From Pogonophryne albipinna (lineage: Eukaryota > Chordata > Actinopteri > Perciformes > Artedidraconidae), in NCBI GenBank assembly GCA_028583405.1, contig CM053247.1:9306946-9370945 (forward strand): 64,000 bases of DNA, written 5' to 3'. The translations under genes and the position numbers were made by a program. How positions within the stretch are numbered: position 1 is the stretch's first letter; each line of letters opens with the position of its first letter. This document shows positions 50,018 through 62,299 of the stretch, one piece after another. Under the pieces are notes generated by a model. The model did not search any database, had not been told where the DNA came from, and saw nothing but the letters and a program-made list of their open reading frames with translations.

Positions 50018-50225
50018 TACACATTACATTACATGTCACTTGTTAGACGCTTTTATCCAAAGCGACTTACACACATTCAGTACTGTGGACAATCGCCACA
50101 GGAGCAATTTGGGGTGAAGTATCTTGCCCAGGGACACAACGACCTGCTGACTGCAGTGGCACTCGAACTTGCTACCCCCTGATTCGAAGTCCAGCACACT
50201 TACCACTGAGCCACAGCCTCCCACA
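50018..50225 (-). mobile_element. tRNA-type SINE
   Basis: On the minus strand it starts with GGCTGTGGCTCAGTGGTAAG, a tRNA-like A box, has AAGTTCGAGTGCC as B-box-like sequence, continues with TGTCCCTGGGCAAGATACTT, and ends with GTAAGTCGCTTTGGATAAAA and a (ATGT/AATGT)n tail at 50020-50035. The 3' tail matches the LINE at 29.6 kb, the usual SINE-LINE partnership. Confidence 0.8.
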
Positions 50226-52437
50226 TCCATGGTGCTCATCTCCTGTAAATGAATCCCAATTGGTACGATTGAATAAAACTACAAATAATGCTTTATGCAA
50301 TATATGCATTACTTGTTGGGCATACACATCTACCACTGTACAAAGTATAGTCCCCTGCTTCACTGGGGCAGGTGATGATGAGATGCCTCGCTCACATGAA
50401 ACAGCAACATTCAATGACAGAGAGCAGAATATTTCTGATGCACTTTCTCCCTCTCTCTGGTGTGAGCAGGTCAGGGATTTAAATTGGTGACCTTCCAGCC
50501 TTGACTGACAGCCTCTAAGCCCGGCGCTGACACCACTGTTGTCAGACTGTGCTTTGATCCCGCCGGACCAATAATTCCTTCATGAATAAAGCAAAACCTG
50601 CCTTCCATACCAGGATATCTGTGGCACTTCTGTCAGACAGTTTTATTAATAGTCTGGAGCAGGTACTGAATGTTTTCGTCCTTTGCCTGTGGTCTACTTT
50701 CTTGGTTATAACTTTATACCGCAAAGATAATACTTCCATGTTTTCTTACTGTAAAGTTTCTGGGTCTATTGTCGTTGTCATAATCTGAGCACAAAGTGCA
50801 CAGGGCTCTCATTAAGATAGTGTTCAATAATTTTACATAAGTTCTTTTTTATTTAGATTATGAATTGTTCTACTATTTTTCTCCACAAAACATCCGAAGG
50901 TCAAGGTGAAGGTAAGTCCAGTATAGGCCAGACAGGCCATAAACAAAACCAATACATCAGAAAAGTATTTTGAAGAATGGACAACAAGTAAAATGTTACA
51001 ATACTTCAGTGCTGAGCTTTGCACTCTTCCCTGTTGCGGAACCAAACAGCGAGACTGATATCTCCCTGACAACCATTCATCCTGCAGCGACCCACTCCGA
51101 CTGTCTCTCAGCTGCGAAGGCTCTGCTTCATAACCCTGGCCTTGAGAAAGTGTCACATAAACAGCTCTGAGTCAGCAAGCAAAAGTGATTTAAACGACTT
51201 AAATACCTGTACATCCTGTTTTATAGAAGTCTAGGAAAAATGACCTTAGTTCTCACTTCATTTATTACCATGATCAACTTTAACCCTTTTTACTGTGTTT
51301 TTTAGTTTGTGAAAGTTAATACAAACATTTTGATGCCTTAAAGCAAGGGTTTACTGTCGTGTCACTTCTGTTTGCAAAAAAAGAAGATGGCAACGACCAA
51401 AATTCTTAACTGGACAGACCTGGACAAAACAATGGCTGTCACAGTTTAAACGTCCACTTTAAGTGTCTGTGATTTGAAGCCACGGACTATAGTCTTACCT
51501 AATTGGATAAACTGTCATACTCTCTTTGATTCCCCATAAACTGGCTTTAAATTGTATCAGTGTTATGTTTCATCAATCATAGACAAAGGGTAGCTGGTTA
51601 ACCTTTATGCACTGGAGATGACTTTAAAGTTTTTTTTAGCCACAGAAGGTTGCATTTACTTTTTTCTGCGACATCCATCCACAAATTAAATGTTTCGTAC
51701 TGCTCTCACAGCTTCAAACTGCTGAGTACAATTACTGAAGCTGCAGGAGTAGGCCAATGGAGGATTTAGTAGCTTGCTCAAGGGCAACTTAACAGCAGTG
51801 CTCAGGGAGGGAAGAGCATTTAGGAATGTTCTCTTCCTTTTTAGATTTTCCTGGCAGGCCGATCTTCCAGTCACCAGTCCTCCTCTCTGACATAAGGCTA
51901 CCACTGCCCTTTCTGCAAACTCCCCCTCCTTGCAGTTTTCCTGTCATTGTAAGGAATCTTTTTCATTACCAACTCACGGTTACATATTCATGCCTTACTG
52001 TGACAAGTCAGAATTGTTCAGCGTGCCTGGCCTATCGATGCCCACAGGCGGAGGTAGCTGTTTGATCTGCGGAGGCCACCTTTGAACCTCCTGCTGTCGG
52101 CTTTAAGCACAATCATTCCACAATGCTGCTTTTGAAGAACTGACCACAGCTGCTGCCCTGCCAGAGGATCAGCCGCTCTGCCTGTGATGTTCACTATACA
52201 TAACATTCAGGCTGGTTCAGGGACGAGGGTGGAAACAAGCGTCCTGCAAGTTAAACATTTGACTATAATCACGTATTTAAAAAATGTTGCCAACTGAGTG
52301 AGGTTTAACTGAAATGTTGATTATATCCAACCTGTGTTCCCCACATTTCCACAAAAGTTTATTAATGATGATAAAAAAAAATACCAATTTCAATTACCCC
52401 ATTGTTAAGCTAATATTGTGCAGAAACACATTTGAAT
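50226..52437. other. Unassigned sequence
   Basis: No gene recognised. A weak SINE-like piece (TAGCTTGCTCAAGGGCAACT) is near 51768. Confidence 0.35.
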
Positions 52438-52441
52438 TAAA

Positions 52442-52562
52442 GAGGCCCTATTATGATTTGGGGGTTTTCCCTTCACTGTAGTGTTTTATAATAGGTTTTT
52501 GTATGCATGTAAATGGTCTGCAAAGGCTACAACTCCAAAGTTCCCTCCCCACTCCCGGGAAA
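52442..52562 (+). mobile_element. A' left-end fragment
   Basis: After a TTAA comes AGAGGCCCTATTATG, then TTCACTGTAGTGTTTTATAA and GTAAATGGTCTGCAAAGGCT; the copy stops after about 120 bp. Confidence 0.75.
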
Positions 52563-54376
52563 GATTGCTTGAGCTACATCATTGCAGTTAATACTTCATA
52601 CTGCTTTTTCCTTGATAAAGCTCATTTGTCTATTGCAGTTTGCTCGAACATCCTTAACCATGTTCTTTAACGAACTGAAGTAAAGGTAGTAAAAGTGAAT
52701 GATAAAACAATGCTAGAGGAATTTAGAGTGGATTTCTCAATATGCAAACACGGCTCAAAGAAAAAGTTAACTGTTTTATTTTATTGTTTAAAAATGGATC
52801 CTCTCAAGCAGTATTTGAACTGCCAGTCATGTCTCCCCTAACTTCCTGGTTACTTTCTCTGTGTTACTACTTCTAAGAGTTTTCTCTCAGGATGACATTG
52901 AGGAGGTTGGAAATCTGGGGCACGTTCACTTCGTGATGCAGGCGAGGCATTGGAGAGCTTTCCAGCATACGAGTCACATGAGGTAGAAAGCAGCTCATTT
53001 ATACACATTGCCACAGGCATAAGAGAGGGTATGAAGGAGACGGAGAACGGAGTTAGATGAGGCCAATTATTCTGGGGAGGCAGAAGCATCCCCTGGCTTC
53101 CTATGGGGGGGGGGGGCTTGTCAGCAAAGAGGAGCTAAGAAGATGAGGAGAGATGTAACATAAACTAGAATAGAGATTCTCAATCAAAGGCCTGTCACTG
53201 AATCTTTGGAGACGGTATACAATGGTTGCGAGTGGCAGGTACCACCATGTTGGCGGAGTTAGTGAAAGGAAAAACTGTAGTTTTATAACATCCAATTTAC
53301 AAACCCAAAAGGTGCTATATGCTTGTTATGGAACGTTTCAACGTTTTCTTTCTTTTATGCAAGTTGTCGATCAAATCGTTCATTTCGTGTTTGTCCCGTT
53401 TGTCAGGGATGAACGGCTGCTCCCTGATTCTTCCTGGGAAAATGTCCTTTAAACATATTTCTACCGAAGTCCTTCCATCAGCTTAGACAAAGTATTTTTC
53501 AAAGTGTTCTTAATTGTTCTAGATTGTTCTATGAGTTGACCTGATCCAAACTTGACCGTAACCTCAGTTTTAGCCACCAAGTGGGAATTTGCACTAGATT
53601 TAAACAAAATGTGCGATTTGATGTTTGTTTGGGTGTTTTGAAGCTGGGTTCTATTAGGTATTTAATCCATCTTGATTTGTTTGTGAATCCAGACTAACAC
53701 AAGTGTGTTCAGTGAGGTGAAATGACTGTTTCTTTCAATGGAGTTTGGTGGACTTGGAGAGAGAGCATATTGTATAATCAGCTTTGGAAAATGGCTGTCA
53801 GCAGCAGGGTAAAGCGATGAACATTTTCTAAATAAAGCTTCACAAAGAATATTGATCTTTAAGTGGCAAAAAACTGTTACTGCTGCCCATTTCCACTGCT
53901 TAGCTTCCATGTCATAACTCTTCTGTTTTTACAAACGTTGCGGCAGCCAAGGCAATCCACTGACTTTGGATAAGTACCTTATACAACCCAACTTCCAAAC
54001 ATTCAATGTAAGCTGCCTTTGACCCAACACCAATATCTAGCAAGTCAAGTTCATATGGAGAAGACTAGTGCTGTGTCTCAATTTCAGACACTACCCTTTG
54101 AACTGAACACTAAAGCAGTGCTTCAATTTCCACCGTGTAGTGACGATGACGTTGTTTCAAGGCTTTATTATGAGCAAGCTGCCTGAACAAGACCAGAGTA
54201 GCATATTCCGACACATTGTTCATCATCAGGCTCGCAGGTGGCAAGCCCAACCTGACAAAAATACCTACTGTCTCTAACAGACGAGCAGAGGAATAGATAA
54301 CCTTTTTCTGTCTTCTTCTCTGCTGTTTCCCCTGAAAGAGAAACTAAAATAATGTAAAGTGAATATTTGTGATTTG
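52563..54376. other. Unassigned sequence
   Basis: No gene recognised. A 13-base G run lies near 53104-53116. Confidence 0.35.
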
Positions 54377-54662
54377 GAAGAGGCCCTATTATGTTTTTAA
54401 TGGTGGTTTCTTTCCTGTAGGGTGTTATACGTTGTTGTGCATGTAAATGGTCTGCAAAGGCTAAATCCAAAAATGAATCTCCCACACACTTCTCAGAGCA
54501 GTCTGGGCTCTGGTTTCAGACAGAGGGTGAAAAGAGGTGCTGCAGCACAGGCAGGATGAGGACATTAAGAGCTTTTTGAACATTAAAGCATGGAACAATT
54601 TTACAGTAGGGACATAAAATACAAATACGAACCTGCAAATCAGCAGAATATGTTTTCTTTAA
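54377..54662 (+). mobile_element. A' family MITE
   Basis: GAGGCCCTATTATG start, TAAATGGTCTGCAAAGGCTA, CAGACAGAGGGTGAAAAGAG, GAGCTTTTTGAACATTAAAG, and a degraded AGCAGAATATG end before CTTTAAG. Confidence 0.75.
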
Positions 54663-56012
54663 GCTTAACATGTTGATCAAACTGTTCAATGTAAAAATAA
54701 CAGCATTGTCTTTCATTTGTGCTTTTTCGCCCCCAATAGAATTTATAGATCCTTAAAACCTTTATATAAACAACAAATGACCAGAATGGCCCACTTTAGT
54801 CATCTGAACTAAATCTAGACGGTCAGCTTCAGTGTAGATGCTCTGTTGCAATAGCAGATTATATTTTCCTCTTTCATCCAACAGTTAGTACACATCATGG
54901 CTTAGCTCCTGATACCAACGAGGCCTGCCTAATTCTAAAATCATTTATAGAAATGTTGCAATCGGATGAAGTTAAGTATGCAAACTGAAATAATTGTAGT
55001 GGGGTAAAGGGTACATTTGTGAAATATCCTGAATGAAGCATTGTGGTGCTTCAGAGAAGACCTGGTATTTTACAGACTTAATAAACAATCCTTTTATGTT
55101 ACAGATCCTCTTCAACCACGTAAATTATCTTTCAAATATAATATTTGCATTGAATACCACAGATCTTATATCGTAATATTAGTTAAAATATTGCAATTAG
55201 TTATTTTTTCTTTATTATGCAGCCCTTTTACCAATACTGATTGTGGACAGAAGAAGACGGCTGTCTATTAAAGCAATACCTGTGTACATGCGGACAAACA
55301 TGTTCACATTAGCATGAATAACTCATGCATGGGAGGCCTCGAGCTTCTCTGCCTCCACAATGCATCATCATTTCTGAGCAGCACGAAGCAGATTGAAACA
55401 GCCAGGAAGAACAAGAATTGTATTGATTTACACGTCACAATGTAAAGAAGTTATTTGCTTCCTTTCATGATGACTTTGTTCTGTTTGGTTCAACTTCAGG
55501 AAGCTTCTGTATTGACTCTGTTGAACATGATAATCAGCATGGACGTTCACTCTGGAAAACGGGCTGAGCTATTTATTAGGAGGGGATTGTTTCCTTTACT
55601 GCAGTCCCACTTTGCTTTTTGTCTTTATTTCTTAACATTAAAACAATGTCTGAGTCTGTTTTTGTGAGGAAAAGCAGATTGTGGTCTGCGAGTGGGGAGT
55701 AATCCTCAAGGATCATCCTCGTTTTTTTCTCCAGCTGCCGATTACATCATTTACCAGGGATTAAACTACTGCGGAAAACCTCCCTTCTCATCGACCTCTT
55801 TATTGTTCCGTCACACTTGGTGCTTCAAATGCATTGTCCTTTGATGAACGTTCAATTCGTTCAAATGTTTCCAAAGAAATGTGATTGAAATAATCCACAG
55901 ATTTAAGCACAGCAAAAGTGGTACATTGCAACGACAGCAAACAGCTGTTTACCAGAGGGAGCAGGGAAGAACACCTGCAGGGTGCATTGACAGACTTTTT
56001 AAATGTAATTAT
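54663..56012. other. Unassigned sequence
   Basis: Nothing recognised. A CAACTTCAG acceptor-like site at 55491-55499 opens a long frame but has no donor. Confidence 0.35.
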
Positions 56013-56274
56013 TAGGGATGTAACGATACCAAAAACTCACGGTATGATATTTATCGCCATATTGAAAAATAAAGAAAAAAAATGTGAATTTATTTAAAAA
56101 AAACATTTTATTTTTTATTTTCTTTATTAAATAATAAATCTGATTTGTACCGCATTTTAGTAGGACAGTAGTATTTTAAAGTCAACAATATAATAATCAG
56201 ACCCTGCAATAGAATAAATAAAGTTTCACTTTAGTTTTTCAAGTAACTCAACTCTAACTCACTCACTCAGCATC
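56013..56274 (-). mobile_element. hAT element end (TAGGGATGTAACGATACC)
   Basis: Starts TAGGGATGTAACGATACC, a well-known hAT-type terminus in fishes, followed by AT-rich DNA. The transposase C-terminus at 56835-57043 points towards this end, so both probably belong to one element. The opposite terminus was not found. Confidence 0.6.
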
Positions 56275-56830
56275 ATCAAATCAAATCAAGTTTTATTTAT
56301 ATAGCACATTTATAAACGATTTTTGGTCGAGCCAAAGTGCTGTACATATAATAAAAATAGCCTACAGTAGAGACACTTTACAGCAAATACAACAGCACAG
56401 ATTGTTCAGAATATCAGTATGAGAGAAACGACACCCTCTGTCCTTAGACCCTCACATCGTACAAGGAAAAACTTCCAGAGAAAACCCACAGTTTAAGGGG
56501 GGAAATGGGAGAAACCTCAGGGAGAGCAACAGAGGAGGGATCCCTCTCCCAGGACGGACAGACGTGCAATAGATGCCGTGTGTAAATCGAAGAGATAATA
56601 CATTTTACAGCATATAGACCGAATGTTAGGAAATGCATGTGTCTGTAATAAGAAGATGAATCCACGAGGATGTCAGCTACAATCCTGTGGAAGCCATCAG
56701 GGAAGCAGCATGACGAGACCCAAGGCAGGGCCGCAGAGACAGGTTCAGCCGCGACCCGAAGTCCACGACTTAATCCAGAACTCAGGATAGAGGATCCAAG
56801 ACACAGGACTACAGCAAGAGGATCAGCCTC
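56275..56830 (-). mobile_element. LINE/retroposon 3' region inserted in the hAT relic
   Basis: The (ATCAA)n-type tail at 56275-56290 and CAGCACTTTGGCTCGACCAA (minus strand) match the 3' end at 24.03-24.09 kb. It continues through CCTTGTACGATGTGAGGGTC and TCCCTCCTCTGTTGCTCTCC blocks common in fish retroposon 3' regions. Confidence 0.65.
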
Positions 56831-56834
56831 AAGG

Positions 56835-57043
56835 TTATCTTTTAGGAATATGAGCATGTCCACATTTCCAGGTAGCTGGGATGTTTGGGCGTTTACAATA
56901 TCCCCTGCTGTGGAAAAAACTCTCTTGCTTGGTACTGATGTTGCTGGGACAGAGAGATATGCTTTGGGCAGTGGGTAAAACTGTGCATTGTCTCTCCACC
57001 GCTTCAAAAACAAGGATAAGGATAAGCATTTTGACCATTTCAA
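56835..57043 (-). pseudogene. hAT transposase C-terminal dimerisation domain, truncated
   Basis: Minus-strand coding sequence RWRDNAQFYPLPKAYLSV, PATSVPSKRVFSTAGDIV and LPGNVDMLIFLKDNLE is the hATC dimerisation domain of ZBED-like hAT transposases (consensus PATSVPSERVFSTAGDIV). The RNase H catalytic part upstream is lost. The normal stop is gone; the ORF runs on from 56834 to 56444 through the adjacent LINE, giving a 199-codon chimeric frame that has no likely function. Confidence 0.8.
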
Positions 57044-57139
57044 ACATGTGCTTCTTGGATATGATTGAAATTGCCTTCACTAATCTTTTCTACTTTTGCA
57101 TTTGGTTTTGCAGCTTGCATTTGCCTCCCATGGAGTTCT

Positions 57140-57871
57140 TTGTTGCTTGAAAACAAAAGTACTTTTATGGCAGCGTTATTCGGTTTGGTTGGTTGCATGC
57201 CAGTGTGCAGAGAGTGGATATGATGAATACCAAAAATCTTGAGCCATGTTCGACGAGGTGTGAGTTTCTGTCAGGAGTGAGGAAAACACTTAACTGGCAA
57301 ATTTAAGTGTGCAAATTGGCATGAAAAACATTCCTCCCTACAAAGAGAAAAAAAAGAAATATGAAACAGTGTGAGCTTGTATCGTACAAAGCACAATTAC
57401 TGAACGGCTGATGGTGTTTGCAGGTGTTTGTGTGTTGATGATAAATCCTTTTTTTTTTGTCTGTGCAAAATTTGGCCTTTTATGTTCAAACATCATGCAA
57501 GTTTTACTTTAAACAGCACATCCGTTGTTAGAGCTGCTATCTGTCAAATACTTGATGCTGCATTGACGATCTCATCTACTCAATTTCTTCCATTATATAG
57601 AGGATTGACCCACCTATACTTGTATGGGCAATTACAGTTGGGGATCAAGTTGTGAAGAAAATATGTGGGGCAGAGATTCAATGTTTAAAATAACTCAATA
57701 TTTTTGGCACAAATTCAACAAGAAAGGCAATTATCCCTTGCTTAACAATTTTTTCAGACAGAGAATATTTAAATTACTTCACGTTTCATCTCCGTCTTCA
57801 CCCACTCCAGCTAGAGATATCAGGCTATTAAATAGCCATTATCAGTTGTTATCAACATCCTATAGATATGG
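57140..57871. other. Unassigned sequence
   Basis: May hold further decayed hAT or LINE sequence; none recognised. Confidence 0.3.
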
Positions 57872-57879
57872 GTTAGAAG

Positions 57880-59814
57880 CAGTGTTGGGTGTAACGCGTT
57901 ACAAAAGTAACGGAGTTACAGTAATATATTACTTTTTGCTGTAACGAAGTAATGTAACGCATTACTAATGACATGTGGGTAATATATTACCCGTTACAAT
58001 GCTCAGTAACGCAGTTACAACACATGTTAACCCGAAATTAAATGGTGTTTTGTTTTTTAAGAATGTACTAACATAGCGAGACATTCCGACACCAGAGACA
58101 AATTGTGCGGGTAGATTAGTAAACCTGGTGTTTACCCTTCAGGCTTCGCGTCTGGATCTTCGGGGCAGTTGAATGTTATGCACCCTCTATTCAAAAAAGA
58201 GAACGGAGCGAAAAATACTAACAACAAATTGTGTCAGGTGCGCGTGACCTGCTCTGCTGCGCGTGCATCATTTCCAAAGTGCTTCCACAGCAGTGACACA
58301 CATCTGTGGATAATCATTTATACGAAAATGGTTAAAGCAACCATCACTAAACGCCAGCAACACTGCCTCTACTGCAGACCGTAGCAACAGGTCAGATGGG
58401 GACATCACGTTACCCTCCGTTGTGGACACTAGCTTACTCCCGCCTGACTCGCCGCCCTCAACCCCGGAGCAGCACTCTTCGTTGCCCGAAACTACGCCGC
58501 CCCTCTGCGGCCCGCAGGTGCCAGCCAGGATACCACGGCAAAACAGAGCCTGCCCAGGTATATCTAAACAAGTACCCGCCTGTACAGTGGGGTTAGGTGG
58601 TCATTTTGCAGCTCGTGGTATACAAATAGACAAGGGCTAGAATATTCATGTGAAAATAGATTCATATTCTGCCATGCCTGTAGAAATGTTGGGTCAAAAA
58701 TAATGCATACAATAGCACAGATGCCTTCACCACGAATGGCTACAAAACTATCTCATATCCCAAGCTTATCAACAAGCTGATGTTGCAGCTGAAATGTTCT
58801 CCAGGTCACAAAGTCAACCTCACATGATGATGTGATACCAGTTTTCAAGGACAGTAAATATTCTCTTCCCAGAGTACATGATGGGACCAAGGTGATGATT
58901 TAGAAGGCTACATGGTTTTAATAATACTTTTGCTTTTCAATGTTTGCCATTTCAAACCATGAGCTGGTTCAAATAATATTTGCCTTGATTTACAATATGT
59001 TCTCATTTGTTTTATCAGTACAATTTTGAAGCTTTTGTGCTTTTCTTTGCCACAGTCCACTTTGGACTATATGAAATATTTCAGGATTGCACTTTTAACA
59101 CACTTGAAATGTTCTCACTTGCTTGGTTTCAAAACATAACAAATGCCATAATCTGTTCATTGGGACCATCAATGCTATTTTTCATTGCTGTTGCCGGCCA
59201 CTATTGCTCATGTAAACCTACTACTGCTGCGTCCCCCTGTAATCTCAGAGGCACCCTGAGTCATTTTGTTCTGGAACCGGGCCTGTACACGGCCATATAC
59301 TAAACAAACTACAGAGCCCATTCCGTGTCCTGTTATTATTTACTTCCTCTCTGCCTTCTTCTGGTGATTTATCTGACGTCCAGCGCTCCGTCTTTTAACC
59401 TCTTTTCCTTTCTCTTTCTTTCCTTAGCAACCTTCATTATAGTCCTTGACACTGGTCTGTACTGCTGGATTAACAACATGTCACATGTTAAGAATTTACA
59501 ATCAGAATCGAGTATTCAACTAAGCCGTGTAATACAAGTTGTTAGTAGCCTTAAGGGCCTACACAGTTGTTAAGCTATACCACATTGCCCTTCACTGGAT
59601 GTATAATGAGCTGCACTAAACTACATTTCAGCATTTAAAATACCTAGCCATTCTTTTGCGGTTATTTTGGTGAAAGTAACTAAAAAGTAACTAAAGTAGT
59701 GTAACTCATTACATTTCAGAGACAGTAATATTGTAATGTAACTTATTACTTTCAAAAGAGAGTAATAAGTAATATGTAATATATTACATTTTGGAAGTAA
59801 CTTGCCCAACACTG
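57880..59814 (+). mobile_element. hAT element Q (1935 bp), complete but inactive
   Basis: Ends CAGTGTTGGGTGTAACGCG and AGTAACTTGCCCAACACTG, flanked by perfect 8-bp GTTAGAAG (57872-57879, 59815-59822). Subterminal zones are full of GTAAC/GTTAC repeats. The frame at 58169-58384 (AKNTNNKLCQVRVTC) may be a damaged BED-type zinc finger, and 58422-58640 is proline-rich; neither extends into a transposase core. Confidence 0.85.
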
Positions 59815-59822
59815 GTTAGAAG

Positions 59823-60252
59823 GGGACTGCTTCACCTACCAGTAGGTTCAGAACAGTGTTATCATCTATTCACATGCTTCCTGTGGATGTTGTATTTTTG
59901 ATGGGATCATCCTAGTACCGGAGTTCTTGTCTTGTGTGAAACCATAAAGCTGCATTCACATGATACACCGAAAAACAGCTCTGCCCTTATGTTGCCGTTG
60001 TGTTTCAATGGAGACACTTGGCAGAAGCACTACCCTCAGCATAGCGCACCACTCAACATTTCTGCCAAGCACAGCACTAGAAGTTCTAACTGCGCAAGTT
60101 AGCAAAGGAAGTAACCATAGTTACAAAACTTAACTGGCTGTATTCACCGCAAGGTGCCTAACCTCACAGTGAGCAAAGAGGGAATCGCGCATCATAACTT
60201 AATACAAGTTATTTTGGATAATCTAGTCACAGAATGTTTCAACACCCAGAAT
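59823..60252. other. Unassigned sequence
   Basis: Nothing recognised. Confidence 0.35.
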
Positions 60253-60766
60253 TTAAAGTGGACCTATAATGCTATATTTGAAAAATGTATTGTAGGCCAT
60301 ACCTATACAAAACATGTCTGAAGTTTTTTGCCTAAAATACCAAGCTGATCACCCAATGTAGCCATGCCTCATACTACTCATACCCCTCTATTCCAGCCCT
60401 GTTCCAAAAAGGCTGACTCTGTGACCGTAGGTTTAAATGGAACAGCTGCTGCTAGCCACGCCCCTTTGCGTTTCTCTCTTGCAGGGTTTACCACAAGGAC
60501 ATTACGTAACACATATTCTCTCCAGTAGCCTACAGCGTTAGCTCTGAGTGTTAGCATGCTTGCTAATGTAAACACAGAGCATATTACTCCCAAAACACGC
60601 CGCACATTGTTTCTGATACAGCACATAGCAATTGACATGTTCAGTCTTAAGAGTTTACCGCTAGAACATAGCCATTATGTATTATATATAACAACTTTAC
60701 TCTAAGTGCCTCCTGCAAACATCCTGCTGAATACACAGACACACAGCTGAGGGGATTCAGCTAGAC

Positions 60767-61255
60767 CAGTGATTCTGAAATGGGGGTACGTTGGGGTACG
60801 TGACATACAAATAAATAAAAAGGTTAATTAAAAAAATACCATGCATGATTACAAAAATAATCTTAGTATAATAAGTTAAATAGAAAACACCATTTTATAT
60901 AAAATATTCCTAGAACCACTGGGGGTCCTCATATAAACGTGTCTAATTTGTGTATTGTAGTTTATAGTTTTTCATAATGTATCATTTTGTTAATTGGTTT
61001 GTTAAATATTACTTCAATTGAAAAACTTATTTTCATTATATTCTTTTTTTTCATGCATAAAGATGAAAATATCCTTAGTTTGTTGTAAATCATGCATGAA
61101 GGAGTTAATAAATCAAACACTGATGGAACATCACTATATTGTAATTATTTATATAGGCTTTTTCTATCAAAAATGTCCGGGGTCAGTCAGGGGGTACTTG
61201 GCTGAAAAAATGTTTCAAAGGGGGTACATTACTGAAAAAAGTTTGAGAAGCAATG
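60767..61255. mobile_element. hAT MITE E (489 bp), nested in A2
   Basis: Ends CAGTGATTCTGAAA and the imperfect inverse GTTTGAGAAGCAATG, flanked by perfect 8-bp AGCTAGAC (60759-60766, 61256-61263). A1 has a single AGCTAGAC-type site here. GGGGGTAC motifs lie near both ends. Confidence 0.95.
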
Positions 61256-61274
61256 AGCTAGACGACTGTATACG

Positions 61275-61550
61275 GAGACGATAGGTTGGGACGTGTCACG
61301 TGTGCCGGAGACGATAGGTTGGGACGTGTCACGTGTGCCGGAGACGATAGGTTGGGACGTGTCACGTGTGCCGGAGACGATAGGTTGGGACGTGTCACGT
61401 GTGCCGGAGACGATATTGGGACGTGTCACGTGTGCCGGAGACGATATTGGGACGTGTCACGTGTGCCGGAGACGATAGGTTGGGATGTGTCACGTGTGCC
61501 GGAGACGATATTGGGACGTGTCACGTGTGCCGGAGACGATATAGGTTGGG
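61275..61550. repeat. 33/31-bp minisatellite with CACGTG in each unit
   Basis: Eight full units of 33,33,33,33,31,31,33,31 bp and a partial ninth. The unit derives from A itself: A1 has a single diverged unit. Each full unit contains GTCACGTGTGCCG. The Arg/Val/Cys repeat ORFs over it are by-products. Confidence 0.95.
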
Positions 61551-61551
61551 A

Positions 61552-62299
61552 CCAATCGGCTAACTCTGGGGAACAGCCGGGACGCCAATACGGAAGTGCC
61601 ACACACTACAGTTCATACATGGGCCGCTAGGGCCTGGCTGCAGAAAGGAGCAATTTCCATAGACCCCCATGTTAAAATGCCCAACTTTACAGCAGAAAAA
61701 AACATGTTTCTACCCATGGATGCAATACATATTATTATCGATATAGTTAGATTCCACCTTCATGATTATGAATCTGTGAGTGAATTGTTTTCTAACACGA
61801 CCCTTTTATTTATATTAGGTCTTAAAGTTTTTGCATAAATTAGGGCGTGGTCACTTTGATGGACACGTACATGCCTCACTGTCAGCTAACAGCAACTTGT
61901 CCACTCTGCTAGGCTACAACCATAGAGGCTACTCAACGTGTGAATGACAAGCATTAAGAATAACAAAATATAGCTAATTCTCTTGCCGATTGTCTCATTT
62001 GATTATGAATGTAACGTTTATATAGGGGAACTACACTGTTAGCAGTAACTTGGTATGCATGTATTTCATGTTAGCTTAGCTTCTTAGCCTGAGCTAGCTC
62101 TGTTTACTTCCAGTTCGGAGGCAGCAGGTCCCGCCTCGGCTCCGCCTCTTTGCCCTTATTTGGAGCAGGCGGGATTAGACTCTGACGTCACAGTCGAGCC
62201 GTTAGTGGCCGACTCCGCCTACTAAGGGCTTCTCGGCAACTCTGCAGAATCCTATGGGTGACGTCACGGACACTACGTCCATTTATATATACAGTCTAT
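61552..62299. mobile_element. Insert F (748 bp) in A2
   Basis: Absent from A1. GGTTGGGA lies at both borders (61544-61551, 62300-62307), but the minisatellite unit also contains that octamer, so the duplication is not proof of an 8-bp TSD. The right end TTTATATATACAGTCTAT resembles a widespread fish repeat; no clear inverted repeat was seen. Confidence 0.6.

Noticed and set aside
50018..50225. tRNA gene on the minus strand
   Set aside because: Only A- and B-box-like phrases; it cannot fold as a full tRNA and carries a LINE-type tail, so it is a SINE.
50893..50912. Short exon ending GTGAAG|GTAAGT
   Set aside because: Good donor but no acceptor with an AG and pyrimidine tract at a sensible distance.
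55500..55667. Open frame after CAACTTCAG (EASVLTLLNMIISMDVHSG...)
   Set aside because: No donor site and no homologous block recognised; composition fits chance.
61275..61550. CRISPR-like array
   Set aside because: Units are head-to-tail with no variable spacers, in a eukaryotic transposon; it is a minisatellite.
61229..61630. Repeat-protein-like ORF of 114 codons (and 66 codons on the other strand)
   Set aside because: Periodic frame follows the 33-bp minisatellite, starts inside it and ends in insert F; no sign of selection.
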